64,000 bases of DNA from Roseburia faecis (GTDB lineage: Bacteria; Bacillota; Clostridia; Lachnospirales; Lachnospiraceae): NCBI RefSeq assembly GCF_001406815.1, contig NZ_CVRR01000005.1, positions 124,001 to 188,000 on the forward strand, given 5' to 3'. The translations under genes were made by a program, and so were the position numbers. The notes beneath the pieces were generated by a model. It searched no databases, was not told the DNA's origin, and worked only from the letters and a program-made list of their open reading frames with translations. Positions within the stretch are counted from its first letter, which is position 1, and every line of letters starts with the position of its first letter. Positions 1 to 7,539 of this stretch are shown here, one piece after another.

Positions 1-383
1 TTTCCCGTATCGTTTAACCCAACCATATCCAATGTTCTTTTTATCACGGTTTTATCCGGTATGCCACGCTGAATACGCTGTATTTCCATATTCTGATATG
101 CGGTCATTGCAGGAAATAATGCCGGTGTTTCGATCATACTTCCAATCCGTTTACGCTGTTTCTGTAATTCCACAGTTTCTGATTTTCCCCATAAGGAAAG
201 CGTGCCGCTTGTCGGAAATGCAAGTCCCGTGACTAGTCTTAAAAAAGTAGTCTTGCCAGCCCCATTCTGACCGATAAAACCATAAATTTTACCCTTTTTT
301 ATCTGCAAATTTATGTGGTCCAATGCCAGTGTCTGCTTATACTCTTTCGTTAAAGACCGGGCTTCTAAAATAACTGAATTCAT
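1..383 (-). CDS. ABC transporter ATP-binding protein, N-terminal part (cut by window start)
   Basis: About 127 residues of an ABC ATPase are visible before the window edge removes the rest. The start is the ATG at 381-383, placed behind AAAGGAGGT. The Walker A motif GQNGAGKTT lies near residue 40 and the spacing after it is normal for the drug or lantibiotic immunity type of exporter ATPase (CcmA/BcrA-like). The gene lies about 100 bases downstream of an OmpR-type regulator on the same strand, an arrangement common for peptide-antibiotic sensing and export modules. The Q-loop side and signature are not all in view, so substrate and subfamily are inference. Confidence 0.85.
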   Translation of the reverse strand, partial: MNSVILEARSLTKEYKQTLALDHINLQIKKGKIYGFIGQNGAGKTTFLRLVTGLAFPTSGTLSLWGKSETVELQKQRKRIGSMIETPALFPAMTAYQNMEIQRIQRGIPDKTVIKRTLDMVGLNDTG

Positions 384-484
384 CTTCCGAACCTCCTTTA
401 CAAAAAACAGTATAACGAACATTCTTAAAGAATTCCTTAAGCTGAGATAAGAAGACATTAAAAAAGCATAAAGCCAGGGAACTT

Positions 485-1171
485 TTATTCCTTAGCCTTA
501 TGCAGACGATAACCAATGCCCCAGACCGTATCTATAAATTCTTTATCCGGACAAACCGCTTTTAATTTGTTACGCAGATTACTGATATGAACATTAAGCG
601 TATTGTCTTCCACAAAATATTCTGTATTCCACACACTCTGAAAAAGATTTGACTTTGAGAATACTTTGTCCGGATATTTCATCAGCAATTCCAGAATGGC
701 AAATTCTTTTGCGGTTAAAGCCAATTCCGCTTCCTTCAAAAATGCCGTATTCTTTTCCAGATCCAGACATAAATCCCCGTATTGTAAACAGGCAGCCGAA
801 CGATTTTCAAACTGTACTCTGCGCAGATTGCTTTCGATTCTGGCAAGCACTTCTTCCATATCAAAAGGTTTTGTAATGTAATCATCTGCCCCAAGACGAA
901 GCAGATCAATTTTATTCTGTGTCGTTTCTTTCGCTGAAATAATAAGAACCGGTATCGTAAATTGTCTGCGTATATCTGCCAGAATAATATCGCCGCTTCG
1001 ATAGGGTAACATAATATCAAGTATGATCAGATCAATTTTTTCTTTGTGTAAGAAATCCAGAACATGGAGTCCATCATATTGACTGTACACAACATATCCG
1101 TTTTCTTTCAGGAAATCTGTTAACAGCGTATTGATTTCCACATCATCTTCAATTATTAATATTTTATCCAC
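485..1171 (-). CDS. OmpR/PhoB-family response regulator
   Basis: Two-domain transcription factor of 228 residues. The receiver domain (about 1-115) has the acidic pair D9/D10, the phosphorylatable D52 in LIILDIMLP, S79 and K101 in TKPF. The C-terminal winged helix (about 130-225) ends with the usual VWGIGYRL wing. Translation starts at GTG, chosen because AGAGGT sits just upstream. The gene begins 15 bases after the carbonic anhydrase stop, so the two are probably co-transcribed, with the partial ABC ATPase next. No histidine kinase gene is in view; it may lie beyond the window start. Target genes are unknown, but the adjacent exporter is the natural candidate. Confidence 0.93.
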   Translation of the reverse strand: MDKILIIEDDVEINTLLTDFLKENGYVVYSQYDGLHVLDFLHKEKIDLIILDIMLPYRSGDIILADIRRQFTIPVLIISAKETTQNKIDLLRLGADDYITKPFDMEEVLARIESNLRRVQFENRSAACLQYGDLCLDLEKNTAFLKEAELALTAKEFAILELLMKYPDKVFSKSNLFQSVWNTEYFVEDNTLNVHISNLRNKLKAVCPDKEFIDTVWGIGYRLHKAKE

Positions 1172-1186
1172 TTGTGTACCTCTTTT

Positions 1187-1693
1187 TTACAGACAATAAC
1201 CTTCTTCCCTGAGTTTCTTTCCCTCTTCGATATAAGAAAGTGCACTCTCTTTTAACCCTGCAATTTCTTCTTCCGTCAATGCCCGCGTGACCTTCGCCGG
1301 TCTGCCCATAACCATGCTTCCATCCGGGATATTCTGATGTTCGAGCACAAGGCTTCCTGCTGCGATGAGACAGTTTTTTCCGATCACACTGCCGTTCATC
1401 ACCGTTGCGCCCATGCCGATTAATGTGTTGTCCCCGATCGTGCAGCCATGAAGAATTGCATTATGCCCCACCGTCACATAATCGCCCACCATGGTCGGGT
1501 CGACTTTGGAAGTGTGAACCGTGCAGTTATCCTGAATGTTTGTCCCTTTTCCGATGATAATTTTATTGTCATCCCCACGCAGTACCGCATAAAAAAGAAT
1601 GGTACTGTCCTCACCGATGGATACATCCCCCATCACTACCGATTCCTTTACGATATTGGCGGATGCCGCTATATTTCCCGTTGTTTTTATCAT
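1187..1693 (-). CDS. Gamma-class carbonic anhydrase-like hexapeptide protein
   Basis: A 168-residue left-handed beta-helix protein of the CaiE/YrdA/PaaY group. Hexapeptide repeats run from about residue 10 to 140, followed by a C-terminal helix. Three histidines that would bind the metal at trimer interfaces are present (H60, H77, H82), so carbonic anhydrase chemistry is plausible, though many relatives have no proven activity. I start at the second ATG because GAGGAAA precedes it; an ATG five codons upstream is possible but would leave only about 16 bases of leader after the predicted promoter. It leads the unit that continues into the response regulator. Confidence 0.9.
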   Translation of the reverse strand: MIKTTGNIAASANIVKESVVMGDVSIGEDSTILFYAVLRGDDNKIIIGKGTNIQDNCTVHTSKVDPTMVGDYVTVGHNAILHGCTIGDNTLIGMGATVMNGSVIGKNCLIAAGSLVLEHQNIPDGSMVMGRPAKVTRALTEEEIAGLKESALSYIEEGKKLREEGYCL

Positions 1694-1730
1694 GACCGAT
1701 TTCCTCATTTCTTCATTTCATACTGTTTTT

Positions 1731-1759
1731 AGTATAACATCTCCGTTTTTTCTTCTCAA
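1731..1759 (-). promoter_or_regulatory. Sigma-A promoter of the carbonic anhydrase/regulator unit
   Basis: On the minus strand TTGAGA (1754-1759) and TATACT (1731-1736) are separated by 17 bases. Transcription would begin near 1724, which favours the downstream ATG of the hexapeptide protein. Confidence 0.7.
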
Positions 1760-1770
1760 CATGCTCCTGG

Positions 1771-1807
1771 AAAAGAAAAAGCGAGGACATCAGCAGATGC
1801 TCTCGCT
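1771..1807 (-). terminator. Rho-independent terminator of the small basic protein gene
   Basis: The minus strand folds AGCGAG...CTCGCT with an extended stem (one mismatch) around a TGCT-type loop, followed by TTTTTCTTTT. It lies just after the 26-codon gene and before the next promoter. Confidence 0.75.
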
Positions 1808-1824
1808 CGACTCCATTTTACGAT

Positions 1825-1905
1825 TTATTCGTAAATGTGTTTCTTTTTATCTTTTGCTTTCGCCTGTTTTTTCTTTAACGGGTGTTTTGGATTCTTATCT
1901 GACAT
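1825..1905 (-). CDS. Small lysine-rich protein, 26 residues
   Basis: A short reading frame with complete expression signals. It begins MSDKNPKHPLKKK and ends KKKHIYE, and about half of its residues are basic, with no hydrophobic segment. GAGGCGATT precedes the ATG, a near-consensus promoter lies at 1965-1993, and a terminator follows the stop, so it is a complete monocistronic unit. I do not recognise a function. The charge suggests nucleic-acid or ribosome binding, but that is only inference. It is too short for ordinary gene callers, and conservation in relatives would be the decisive support. Confidence 0.65.
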   Translation of the reverse strand: MSDKNPKHPLKKKQAKAKDKKKHIYE

Positions 1906-1964
1906 AGTAATCGCCTCTTTTCCTCATATTCATATGTCAAATTTGTTTCCTTTGTTATGCCTAC

Positions 1965-1993
1965 GTTATAGCACTGTATTCTGGCAATGTCAA
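1965..1993 (-). promoter_or_regulatory. Sigma-A promoter of the small basic protein gene
   Basis: TTGACA (1988-1993) and TATAAC (1965-1970) with a 17-base spacer on the minus strand. The -35 hexamer is perfect. Confidence 0.75.
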
Positions 1994-2011
1994 CCCTGTC
2001 TGTTAATTATT

Positions 2012-2094
2012 TTGTGTTTTTTCTGTGAATATGATAAATTTACTCATTTTAACGCAAGTTGTCAGGCATTTTGTGTTTGTGTTTTTTCTGTGAA
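2012..2094. repeat. 18-bp perfect direct repeat upstream of the MarR operon
   Basis: TTGTGTTTTTTCTGTGAA occurs at 2012-2029 and again at 2077-2094, 65 bases apart, between the divergent promoters of the small basic protein and the MarR operon. The spacing is about six helical turns, which would suit a regulator contacting both sites. No known protein is assigned. Confidence 0.55.
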
Positions 2095-2120
2095 CTTACA
2101 AAATCCTCCAAAAAAAGCCA

Positions 2121-2149
2121 TTGACATTTTAAATTTTCATCCCTATAAT
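2121..2149 (+). promoter_or_regulatory. Consensus sigma-A promoter of the MarR/ABC operon
   Basis: Perfect TTGACA (2121-2126), 17-base spacer and perfect TATAAT (2144-2149). A promoter this strong implies that repression sets the output. Confidence 0.9.
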
Positions 2150-2154
2150 GATAA

Positions 2155-2172
2155 AAGTTCGGTTGCTAACTA
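2155..2172 (+). promoter_or_regulatory. Candidate MarR operator
   Basis: Immediately after the -10 box, AGTT...AACT and the inner GTTGCTAAC form an imperfect dyad covering the expected transcription start. Autoregulation by the adjacent MarR protein at such a site is typical of the family, but binding is inferred. Confidence 0.4.
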
Positions 2173-2203
2173 TTTAAAATCATTTTAAGAAAGGAGTGAT
2201 TTC

Positions 2204-2689
2204 TTGCAGGATTTCGATGAAGAACAACTCAAAGAAATTCATATGGGCCGCCTGATCCAGGTACTGTCCCATCAGATGAAACGGAAAAGCTGTGTGAACT
2301 CCATGATCAACGACGATGGTCTGACCACCATGCAGAAACATGTGTTGAAATTTCTTCTTCTGGAAACCCTTCACAAGGTTGTCTACCAGAAAGACATCGA
2401 AGAAGAATTTCAGATCCGCAAATCCACGGCGACCGGAATGCTGCAGCTTCTCGAAAAAAATGGTTTTATTGTGCGGGAAAGCGAAAAAAAAGATGCCCGT
2501 CTGAAACGCATCATTCCTACAAAGAAAGCGGAAGCACTCCGTCCGAGCATCCTTGCACACATAAGGCAGTCGGAAACACAGCTTACGACAGATATTTCCG
2601 AAGCTGATGTTCTGACCTGTAAAAAAGTGCTCTACCAGATGCTCTATAACGTATCAGAACATAAGGAGGTATGTAAAAAAAATGAATAA
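2204..2689 (+). CDS. MarR-family transcriptional regulator
   Basis: A 161-residue winged-helix regulator. The helix-turn-helix (about 55-90) contains YQKDIEEEFQIRKSTATGML and is followed by a wing with RESEKKDARLKRIIPT, typical of MarR. Translation starts at TTG behind AAAGGAGTG. The 3' end overlaps the first ABC exporter gene by 8 bases, indicating translational coupling. Such repressors usually release DNA when a toxic small molecule binds, derepressing the linked pump; here the ligand is unknown. A perfect promoter and a candidate operator lie upstream, consistent with autoregulation of the three-gene operon. Confidence 0.92.
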   Translation: MQDFDEEQLKEIHMGRLIQVLSHQMKRKSCVNSMINDDGLTTMQKHVLKFLLLETLHKVVYQKDIEEEFQIRKSTATGMLQLLEKNGFIVRESEKKDARLKRIIPTKKAEALRPSILAHIRQSETQLTTDISEADVLTCKKVLYQMLYNVSEHKEVCKKNE

Positions 2690-4415
2690 GAAACTTTTAC
2701 AATCCGTCCGGGAATACAAAAAGCAATCCATCATTACCCCTCTTTTGGTTACATTAGAGGTACTGATGGAAGTATTGATTCCTCTGGAAATGGCAAAAAT
2801 TATTGATATTGGCATTGCAGAAGGAAATCTCGGATATATTATCCAAAGAGGACTTATCCTTGTAATTATGGCAATGATGTCCCTGTTTTTCGGTGTACAG
2901 GCCGGAAACTTTGCAGCAATTGCCGGAGCCGGATATGCCAAAAATCTGCGGCACGATATTTATTATAAAGTACAGGATTTTTCCTTTAAAAATATCGACC
3001 ATTTTTCCACGTCCGGTCTTGTAACACGTATGACCACCGATATTACAAATATCCAGATGGCTTATATGATGAGTATCCGCCTGCTGGCAAGGGCTCCGAT
3101 CATGATTATTTTATCCTGGGTTATGACCCTGACGCTCAGCAGAAAAGCTGCGCTCTTATTTTTAATCGTCATTCCGGTACTCGGTGGCACGCTGTTATTT
3201 ATTGCAAAAAAAGCCCATCCACATTTCATCAAGGTGTTTGACGAATATGATGAATTAAACAATTCCGTACAGGAAAATGTAAATGCCGCCCGCGTCGTAA
3301 AGGCATTCGTCCGTGAAGATTATGAAATTGGTAAATTCCACGGTGTTTCCAAATATGTTTATCAACTTTTTACCACAGCGGAAAAGATCGTTGCCTGGAA
3401 TTCCCCGGTTATGCAGTTTGTCATGTATGCTGTGATTATGATTCTTATTTACATTGGCGGAAAAGGCATCGTAACCGGAATCATGGAAACCGGTGCACTT
3501 ACTTCTATTATTGTATATGCCTTACAGATCATCGGTTCCCTGACGATGGTAACATTTGTGTTTGTCATGATCATGATTGCCGGTGCATCGACCGACCGTA
3601 TCGTGGAAGTACTAAATGAGATTCCGGAAATGCGCGATCCTGCTGATGCTGTAACTTCCGTTGCCGATGGTGATATTATTTTCGATCATGTCAGTTTCAG
3701 TTATGCCGGTGAAGGTGGAAATCTTTCCTTAAAAGACGTCAATCTGCATATCAAATCCGGTCAGACCGTGGGGATCATCGGTGGAACCGGAAGTGCAAAA
3801 TCAACGCTTGTACAGCTGATTCCGCGTCTGTATGACGTCACCGAAGGAAGTGTAAAAGTTTCCGGTATCGACGTGCGCAAATATAATCTGGAATCCCTGC
3901 GCGATCAGGTTTCCATGGTGTTGCAGAAAAACGTCCTGTTCTCCGGAACAATTTACGACAATATCCGCTGGGGCAACGAAAATGCTACGGATGAAGAAGT
4001 ACAGAATGTCTGTAAACTGGCACAGGCCGACGGATTCGTCCGCGAATTTCCGGATGGTTACAATACACAGATTGTCCAGGGTGGAAACAACGTATCCGGT
4101 GGACAGAAACAGCGTCTTTGTATTGCCCGTGCCCTGCTGAAGAAACCAAAAATTCTGATCCTTGATGATTCTACCAGCGCCGTGGATACCAAAACCGATG
4201 CGCTGATCCGCAAGGCTTTCCGCGAGGAAATTCCAAACACGACAAAGATCATCATTGCACAGCGTGTTTCTTCCATTGAAGATGCCGACTTGATCATTGT
4301 CCTTGAAAACGGTGAGATTTCCGGCATTGGTACATCCGAAGAACTGTTAAAAACCAATGCTATTTACCGTGAAGTATATGAATCACAGGTCAAAGGAGGT
4401 GAAGATCATGAATAA
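2682..4415 (+). CDS. ABC exporter half-transporter with degenerate ATPase site
   Basis: A 577-residue fused membrane/ATPase half-transporter. Six membrane helices occupy about residues 15-310 and the nucleotide-binding domain about 335-575. Walker A reads GGTGSAKST (about 367-375), with Ala where the last Gly normally sits. Walker B ends ILDDSTSAVD, with Asp in place of the catalytic Glu, and the H-loop is AQRVSS with Gln for His. The signature VSGGQKQR is intact. These losses mark the non-catalytic half of heterodimeric exporters such as BmrC/BmrD or TM287/288. The second half follows with an 8-base overlap. The cargo, probably a hydrophobic drug, peptide or lipid, is unknown. Confidence 0.94.
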   Translation: MNKKLLQSVREYKKQSIITPLLVTLEVLMEVLIPLEMAKIIDIGIAEGNLGYIIQRGLILVIMAMMSLFFGVQAGNFAAIAGAGYAKNLRHDIYYKVQDFSFKNIDHFSTSGLVTRMTTDITNIQMAYMMSIRLLARAPIMIILSWVMTLTLSRKAALLFLIVIPVLGGTLLFIAKKAHPHFIKVFDEYDELNNSVQENVNAARVVKAFVREDYEIGKFHGVSKYVYQLFTTAEKIVAWNSPVMQFVMYAVIMILIYIGGKGIVTGIMETGALTSIIVYALQIIGSLTMVTFVFVMIMIAGASTDRIVEVLNEIPEMRDPADAVTSVADGDIIFDHVSFSYAGEGGNLSLKDVNLHIKSGQTVGIIGGTGSAKSTLVQLIPRLYDVTEGSVKVSGIDVRKYNLESLRDQVSMVLQKNVLFSGTIYDNIRWGNENATDEEVQNVCKLAQADGFVREFPDGYNTQIVQGGNNVSGGQKQRLCIARALLKKPKILILDDSTSAVDTKTDALIRKAFREEIPNTTKIIIAQRVSSIEDADLIIVLENGEISGIGTSEELLKTNAIYREVYESQVKGGEDHE

Positions 4416-6294
4416 CAAAAAACCAAAGCTTTCCAAATACAATATTGCTACCGCAAAACGTCTGTTGAAATATGTAACAGAAACCTATAAAGCCCGCTTT
4501 ATTCTTGTATTTGTATGTATCTTCTTAAGTGCAGTCGCATCCATTTCGGTATCTCTGTCCTTAAAATACATGCTTGATGATTTCATCCTTCCCCTGATTG
4601 GACAAAAAAGTCCGGACTATACCGAATTTTACCGTGCACTTGCTGTACTTGGCTGTATTTTCATTGTCGGTGTTATTGCAACATTTATCTATACCCGTAT
4701 GATGGTATATATCGGCCAGGGTGTGTTAAAGCGTGTGCGTGATGATATGTTTGAGCATATGCAGACCCTTCCGATCCGCTATTTCGATCAGAATACGAAT
4801 GGCTCTATCATGAGTCTTTACACAAATGATACCGATACCCTGCGCCAGATGATCAGTCAGGCAATCCCACAGGCACTGATGTCATTTTTCACCATCATTG
4901 TTACGTTTATTTCCATGCTGGTCTTAAGTCCCCTGCTGACACTGCTTGCCATTGTTGTCATCGGGATTCTGGTATTTGTCACAAAAAAAATCGGTGGAAA
5001 CAGTGGAAAATACTTTGTGCGCCAGCAGGTTTCCCTTGCCGACGTGACCGGATTTGTGGAAGAACATATGAATGGCCAGCGTGTGGTAAAAGTGTTCAAC
5101 CATGAGCAGAAATCCAAAGAGGAATTCGACCAGCTCAACGAAGCACTGTTTGACAGTGCCTCACAGGCAAACAAATACGCAAACATGATGGGACCGGTGA
5201 TCGGAAACATCGGAAACTTACAGTTCGTTCTGACCGCTGTCCTCGGTGGTGTTCTCTCGGTTGCCGGTGTGGGCGGCATTACGCTCGGCGTCATGGCCTC
5301 CTACCTGCAGTTTACCAAGAGTTTTACCCAGCCATTTATGCAGGTGGCACAACAGTTCAACTCCATCGTTATGGCGCTTGCCGGAGCGGAGAGAATCTTT
5401 GCCCTGATCGACGAAAAACCGGAGACAGACGAAGGCTATGTAACACTTGTCAATGCAAAAAGAGATGCCGATGGCAACATCATCGAATGTAAAGAACGTA
5501 CCGGCATGTGGGCATGGAAACATCCACATTCCGCAGATGGAAGTGTATCTTACACCCCTCTGACCGGCGATGTCCGTTTTGAGGATGTTACATTCGGCTA
5601 CAATCCGAATAAGGTCATCTTAAAGGATATCAGTCTGTTCGCCAAACCGGGACAGAAACTGGCATTTGTTGGCTCTACCGGTGCCGGAAAGACAACAATT
5701 ACCAACCTGATCAACCGTTTCTACGATATTCAGGAGGGAAAAATCCGCTATGACGGCATCAATATCACCAAGATCAAAAAAGATGATCTGCGCCGCTCCC
5801 TCGGTATTGTCCTGCAGGATACCCATCTGTTTACCGGAACCATCCGCGATAATATCCGTTACGGAAATCTTGATGCAACCGATGAGCAGATCTACGAAGC
5901 TGCCAGACTTGCGCACGCAGACCAGTTCATCCGGATGCTGCCAAACGGTTATGATACCATGTTAAGCGGTGACGGCGAAGAACTTTCCCAGGGACAGCGC
6001 CAGCTGCTTTCCATTGCAAGAGCCGCCGTGGCTGATCCACCGGTTCTCATCCTCGATGAGGCAACTTCCAGCATCGATACCCGTACCGAAAGCATTGTAC
6101 AAAAGGGTATGGATAATCTGATGAAAGGACGTACGGTATTTGTGATCGCTCACCGCCTGTCTACGATCCGAAACAGTGATGCAATTATTGTGCTTGATCA
6201 TGGACAGATCATTGAACGCGGAGATCATGCGGATCTGATTAAGCAGAAGGGAACCTATTATCAGCTGTATACCGGAAAACTGGAACTTTCCTAA
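4408..6294 (+). CDS. ABC exporter half-transporter with catalytic ATPase site
   Basis: The 628-residue partner of the preceding gene. I start at the ATG at 4408 behind AAAGGAGGTGAAGATC. Six membrane helices precede an ATPase domain (about 390-625) with canonical Walker A GSTGAGKTT (422-430), Walker B LILDEATSS with the catalytic Glu, and H-loop IAHRLST. Its signature is LSQGQRQ, a deviation typical of this half in heterodimers. A charged insertion of about 30 residues precedes the ATPase domain. Together the halves form one catalytic and one degenerate site. Export is presumably induced when the MarR protein upstream senses a substrate. Confidence 0.94.
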   Translation: MNNKKPKLSKYNIATAKRLLKYVTETYKARFILVFVCIFLSAVASISVSLSLKYMLDDFILPLIGQKSPDYTEFYRALAVLGCIFIVGVIATFIYTRMMVYIGQGVLKRVRDDMFEHMQTLPIRYFDQNTNGSIMSLYTNDTDTLRQMISQAIPQALMSFFTIIVTFISMLVLSPLLTLLAIVVIGILVFVTKKIGGNSGKYFVRQQVSLADVTGFVEEHMNGQRVVKVFNHEQKSKEEFDQLNEALFDSASQANKYANMMGPVIGNIGNLQFVLTAVLGGVLSVAGVGGITLGVMASYLQFTKSFTQPFMQVAQQFNSIVMALAGAERIFALIDEKPETDEGYVTLVNAKRDADGNIIECKERTGMWAWKHPHSADGSVSYTPLTGDVRFEDVTFGYNPNKVILKDISLFAKPGQKLAFVGSTGAGKTTITNLINRFYDIQEGKIRYDGINITKIKKDDLRRSLGIVLQDTHLFTGTIRDNIRYGNLDATDEQIYEAARLAHADQFIRMLPNGYDTMLSGDGEELSQGQRQLLSIARAAVADPPVLILDEATSSIDTRTESIVQKGMDNLMKGRTVFVIAHRLSTIRNSDAIIVLDHGQIIERGDHADLIKQKGTYYQLYTGKLELS

Positions 6295-6312
6295 ACTGGA
6301 AATACCCTCCTA

Positions 6313-6341
6313 TTGCAGAAATATTACAGACTTGTTACAAT
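6313..6341 (+). promoter_or_regulatory. Sigma-A promoter of the Cys-rich peptide gene
   Basis: TTGCAG (6313-6318), 17-base spacer and TACAAT (6336-6341), starting 18 bases after the exporter stop codon. It gives the peptide gene its own transcript of roughly 160 bases. Confidence 0.7.
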
Positions 6342-6388
6342 ACATTTGTACTTAGCTAATACAAATACAAACAGGGAGGTACTTAACT

Positions 6389-6454
6389 ATGTGCTTTAGA
6401 TTTTTTTCCAACTGCGATTTCTCAGCACTGATCCGTAAGTGTTTTGGATGCTAA
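6389..6454 (+). CDS. Cysteine-rich peptide, 21 residues
   Basis: A tiny reading frame with full expression signals: promoter at 6313-6341, GGGAGGT eight bases before the ATG, and a strong terminator 13 bases after the stop. The peptide starts MCFRFFSN and ends RKCFGC, with cysteines at 2, 9, 18 and 21 and no signal peptide or GG leader. No radical-SAM or other modification enzyme is adjacent; the MarR-controlled exporter is immediately upstream. Possibilities are a metal-binding or redox-active microprotein, an exported peptide, or a short RNA whose frame is incidental. I do not recognise the family. Confidence 0.55.
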   Translation: MCFRFFSNCDFSALIRKCFGC

Positions 6455-6463
6455 TAACCAGCA

Positions 6464-6510
6464 AAAAAGAAGCTGCACACGAATTTTCTTTTCGTGTGTC
6501 AGCTTCTTTT
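6464..6510. terminator. Strong bidirectional terminator
   Basis: GAAGCTGCACACGAA pairs with TTCGTGTGTCAGCTTC around a TTTTCTT loop (one bulge), with A-run upstream and T-run downstream. It ends the peptide transcript on the plus strand and the fructokinase transcript on the minus strand. Confidence 0.9.
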
Positions 6511-6564
6511 TGCGTTTCCTGTCTGTATTCACCTGACCGGTCCGTCTATGCACGGAAATCAAAT

Positions 6565-7539
6565 TTATTTTTTGATATGTTGATTTAAAAACTCCATTAC
6601 TTCTCGTTTCTTTGGAATCGCAGGAATTCCACCTCTCTTTTGCACACACAGACATGCTACTGCATTTCCCTGCCGTGCACAGGCACGCAAATCATTCCAG
6701 TCCATCTCATCAATTGCTTTGTTCAAGGATAAAAACTGGCTCAGGAATCCACCCCAGAATGAATCTCCGGCTCCTGTTGTATCAACCGCCTCTGTTGCAA
6801 ATCCCCTGATCTGTTCTTTTCCATCCGTAGTTGCCACAAGTACGCCGTCACTGCCAAGTGTAATGGCAATCAGCTCTGGTCCCATGGAAAGCAACTCCTC
6901 CGCAGCTTCTTCATAGCTGTTTTTTCCCGTCAGCAGGAGACTTTCTTCATCCGATACCTTCATCACATCCGCAAATGGAATCACTGCTTTCATTTCCTGT
7001 ACTGCAGTCTGTTCATTTCTCCACAAGGATGCACGGTAATTTGGATCATAAGAAACCAATGCTCCCGCGTCTTTTGCGATATGAACGGCTTCTAAAGTTG
7101 CACTTTTTGCCGGTTCATCCGTCAGGGAAAGCGATCCGAAATGAAAAATTTTACCTTTTTGCAAAAGCGTCGGATCCAGTTCTTCTTTCCGAAGTTGTGT
7201 ATCCGCGCCCGGTTTTCTTGCAAATGAAAATTTCCGCTCACCGTTTTCATCAATTTCTACAAACGCAAGTGTAGTAAAATACTTATCATCTTCGATCAGA
7301 TGGTCCACTGCAATCCCCTCATTTTGTAAGGTTCTTTTTAAAAATGCACCATGCATGTCTTTTCCGACTTTTCCAATAAACGATGTCCGGTATCCCATAT
7401 GGCTTGCAACCGTCAACAAATTCGCCGGTGCACCACCGGGATTCTGCTCAAACAGCTTCATTCCATCTTTTCCGTATCCTGCCTCGGTAAAATCGATCAG
7501 CAGTTCACCCAATGCTACAATATCAACCTCTTTTTCCAT
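6565..7539 (-). CDS. PfkB-family sugar kinase, probable fructokinase
   Basis: A 324-residue ribokinase-fold kinase. The N-terminal PfkB signature (GGAPANLL, residues about 35-42) and the C-terminal one with catalytic base TTGAGDSFWGG (about 253-263) are both intact. Length and sequence style match bacterial fructokinases (ScrK/Frk), which convert fructose plus ATP to fructose 6-phosphate in the cytoplasm. The ATG is preceded by GGAGGAATTAAAGA. It overlaps the end of the transporter gene by 17 bases and is the last gene of the ROK-controlled cluster. In context it would phosphorylate the ketose made by the dehydrogenase; 2-keto-3-deoxygluconate or another sugar is a less likely substrate. Confidence 0.85.
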   Translation of the reverse strand: MEKEVDIVALGELLIDFTEAGYGKDGMKLFEQNPGGAPANLLTVASHMGYRTSFIGKVGKDMHGAFLKRTLQNEGIAVDHLIEDDKYFTTLAFVEIDENGERKFSFARKPGADTQLRKEELDPTLLQKGKIFHFGSLSLTDEPAKSATLEAVHIAKDAGALVSYDPNYRASLWRNEQTAVQEMKAVIPFADVMKVSDEESLLLTGKNSYEEAAEELLSMGPELIAITLGSDGVLVATTDGKEQIRGFATEAVDTTGAGDSFWGGFLSQFLSLNKAIDEMDWNDLRACARQGNAVACLCVQKRGGIPAIPKKREVMEFLNQHIKK

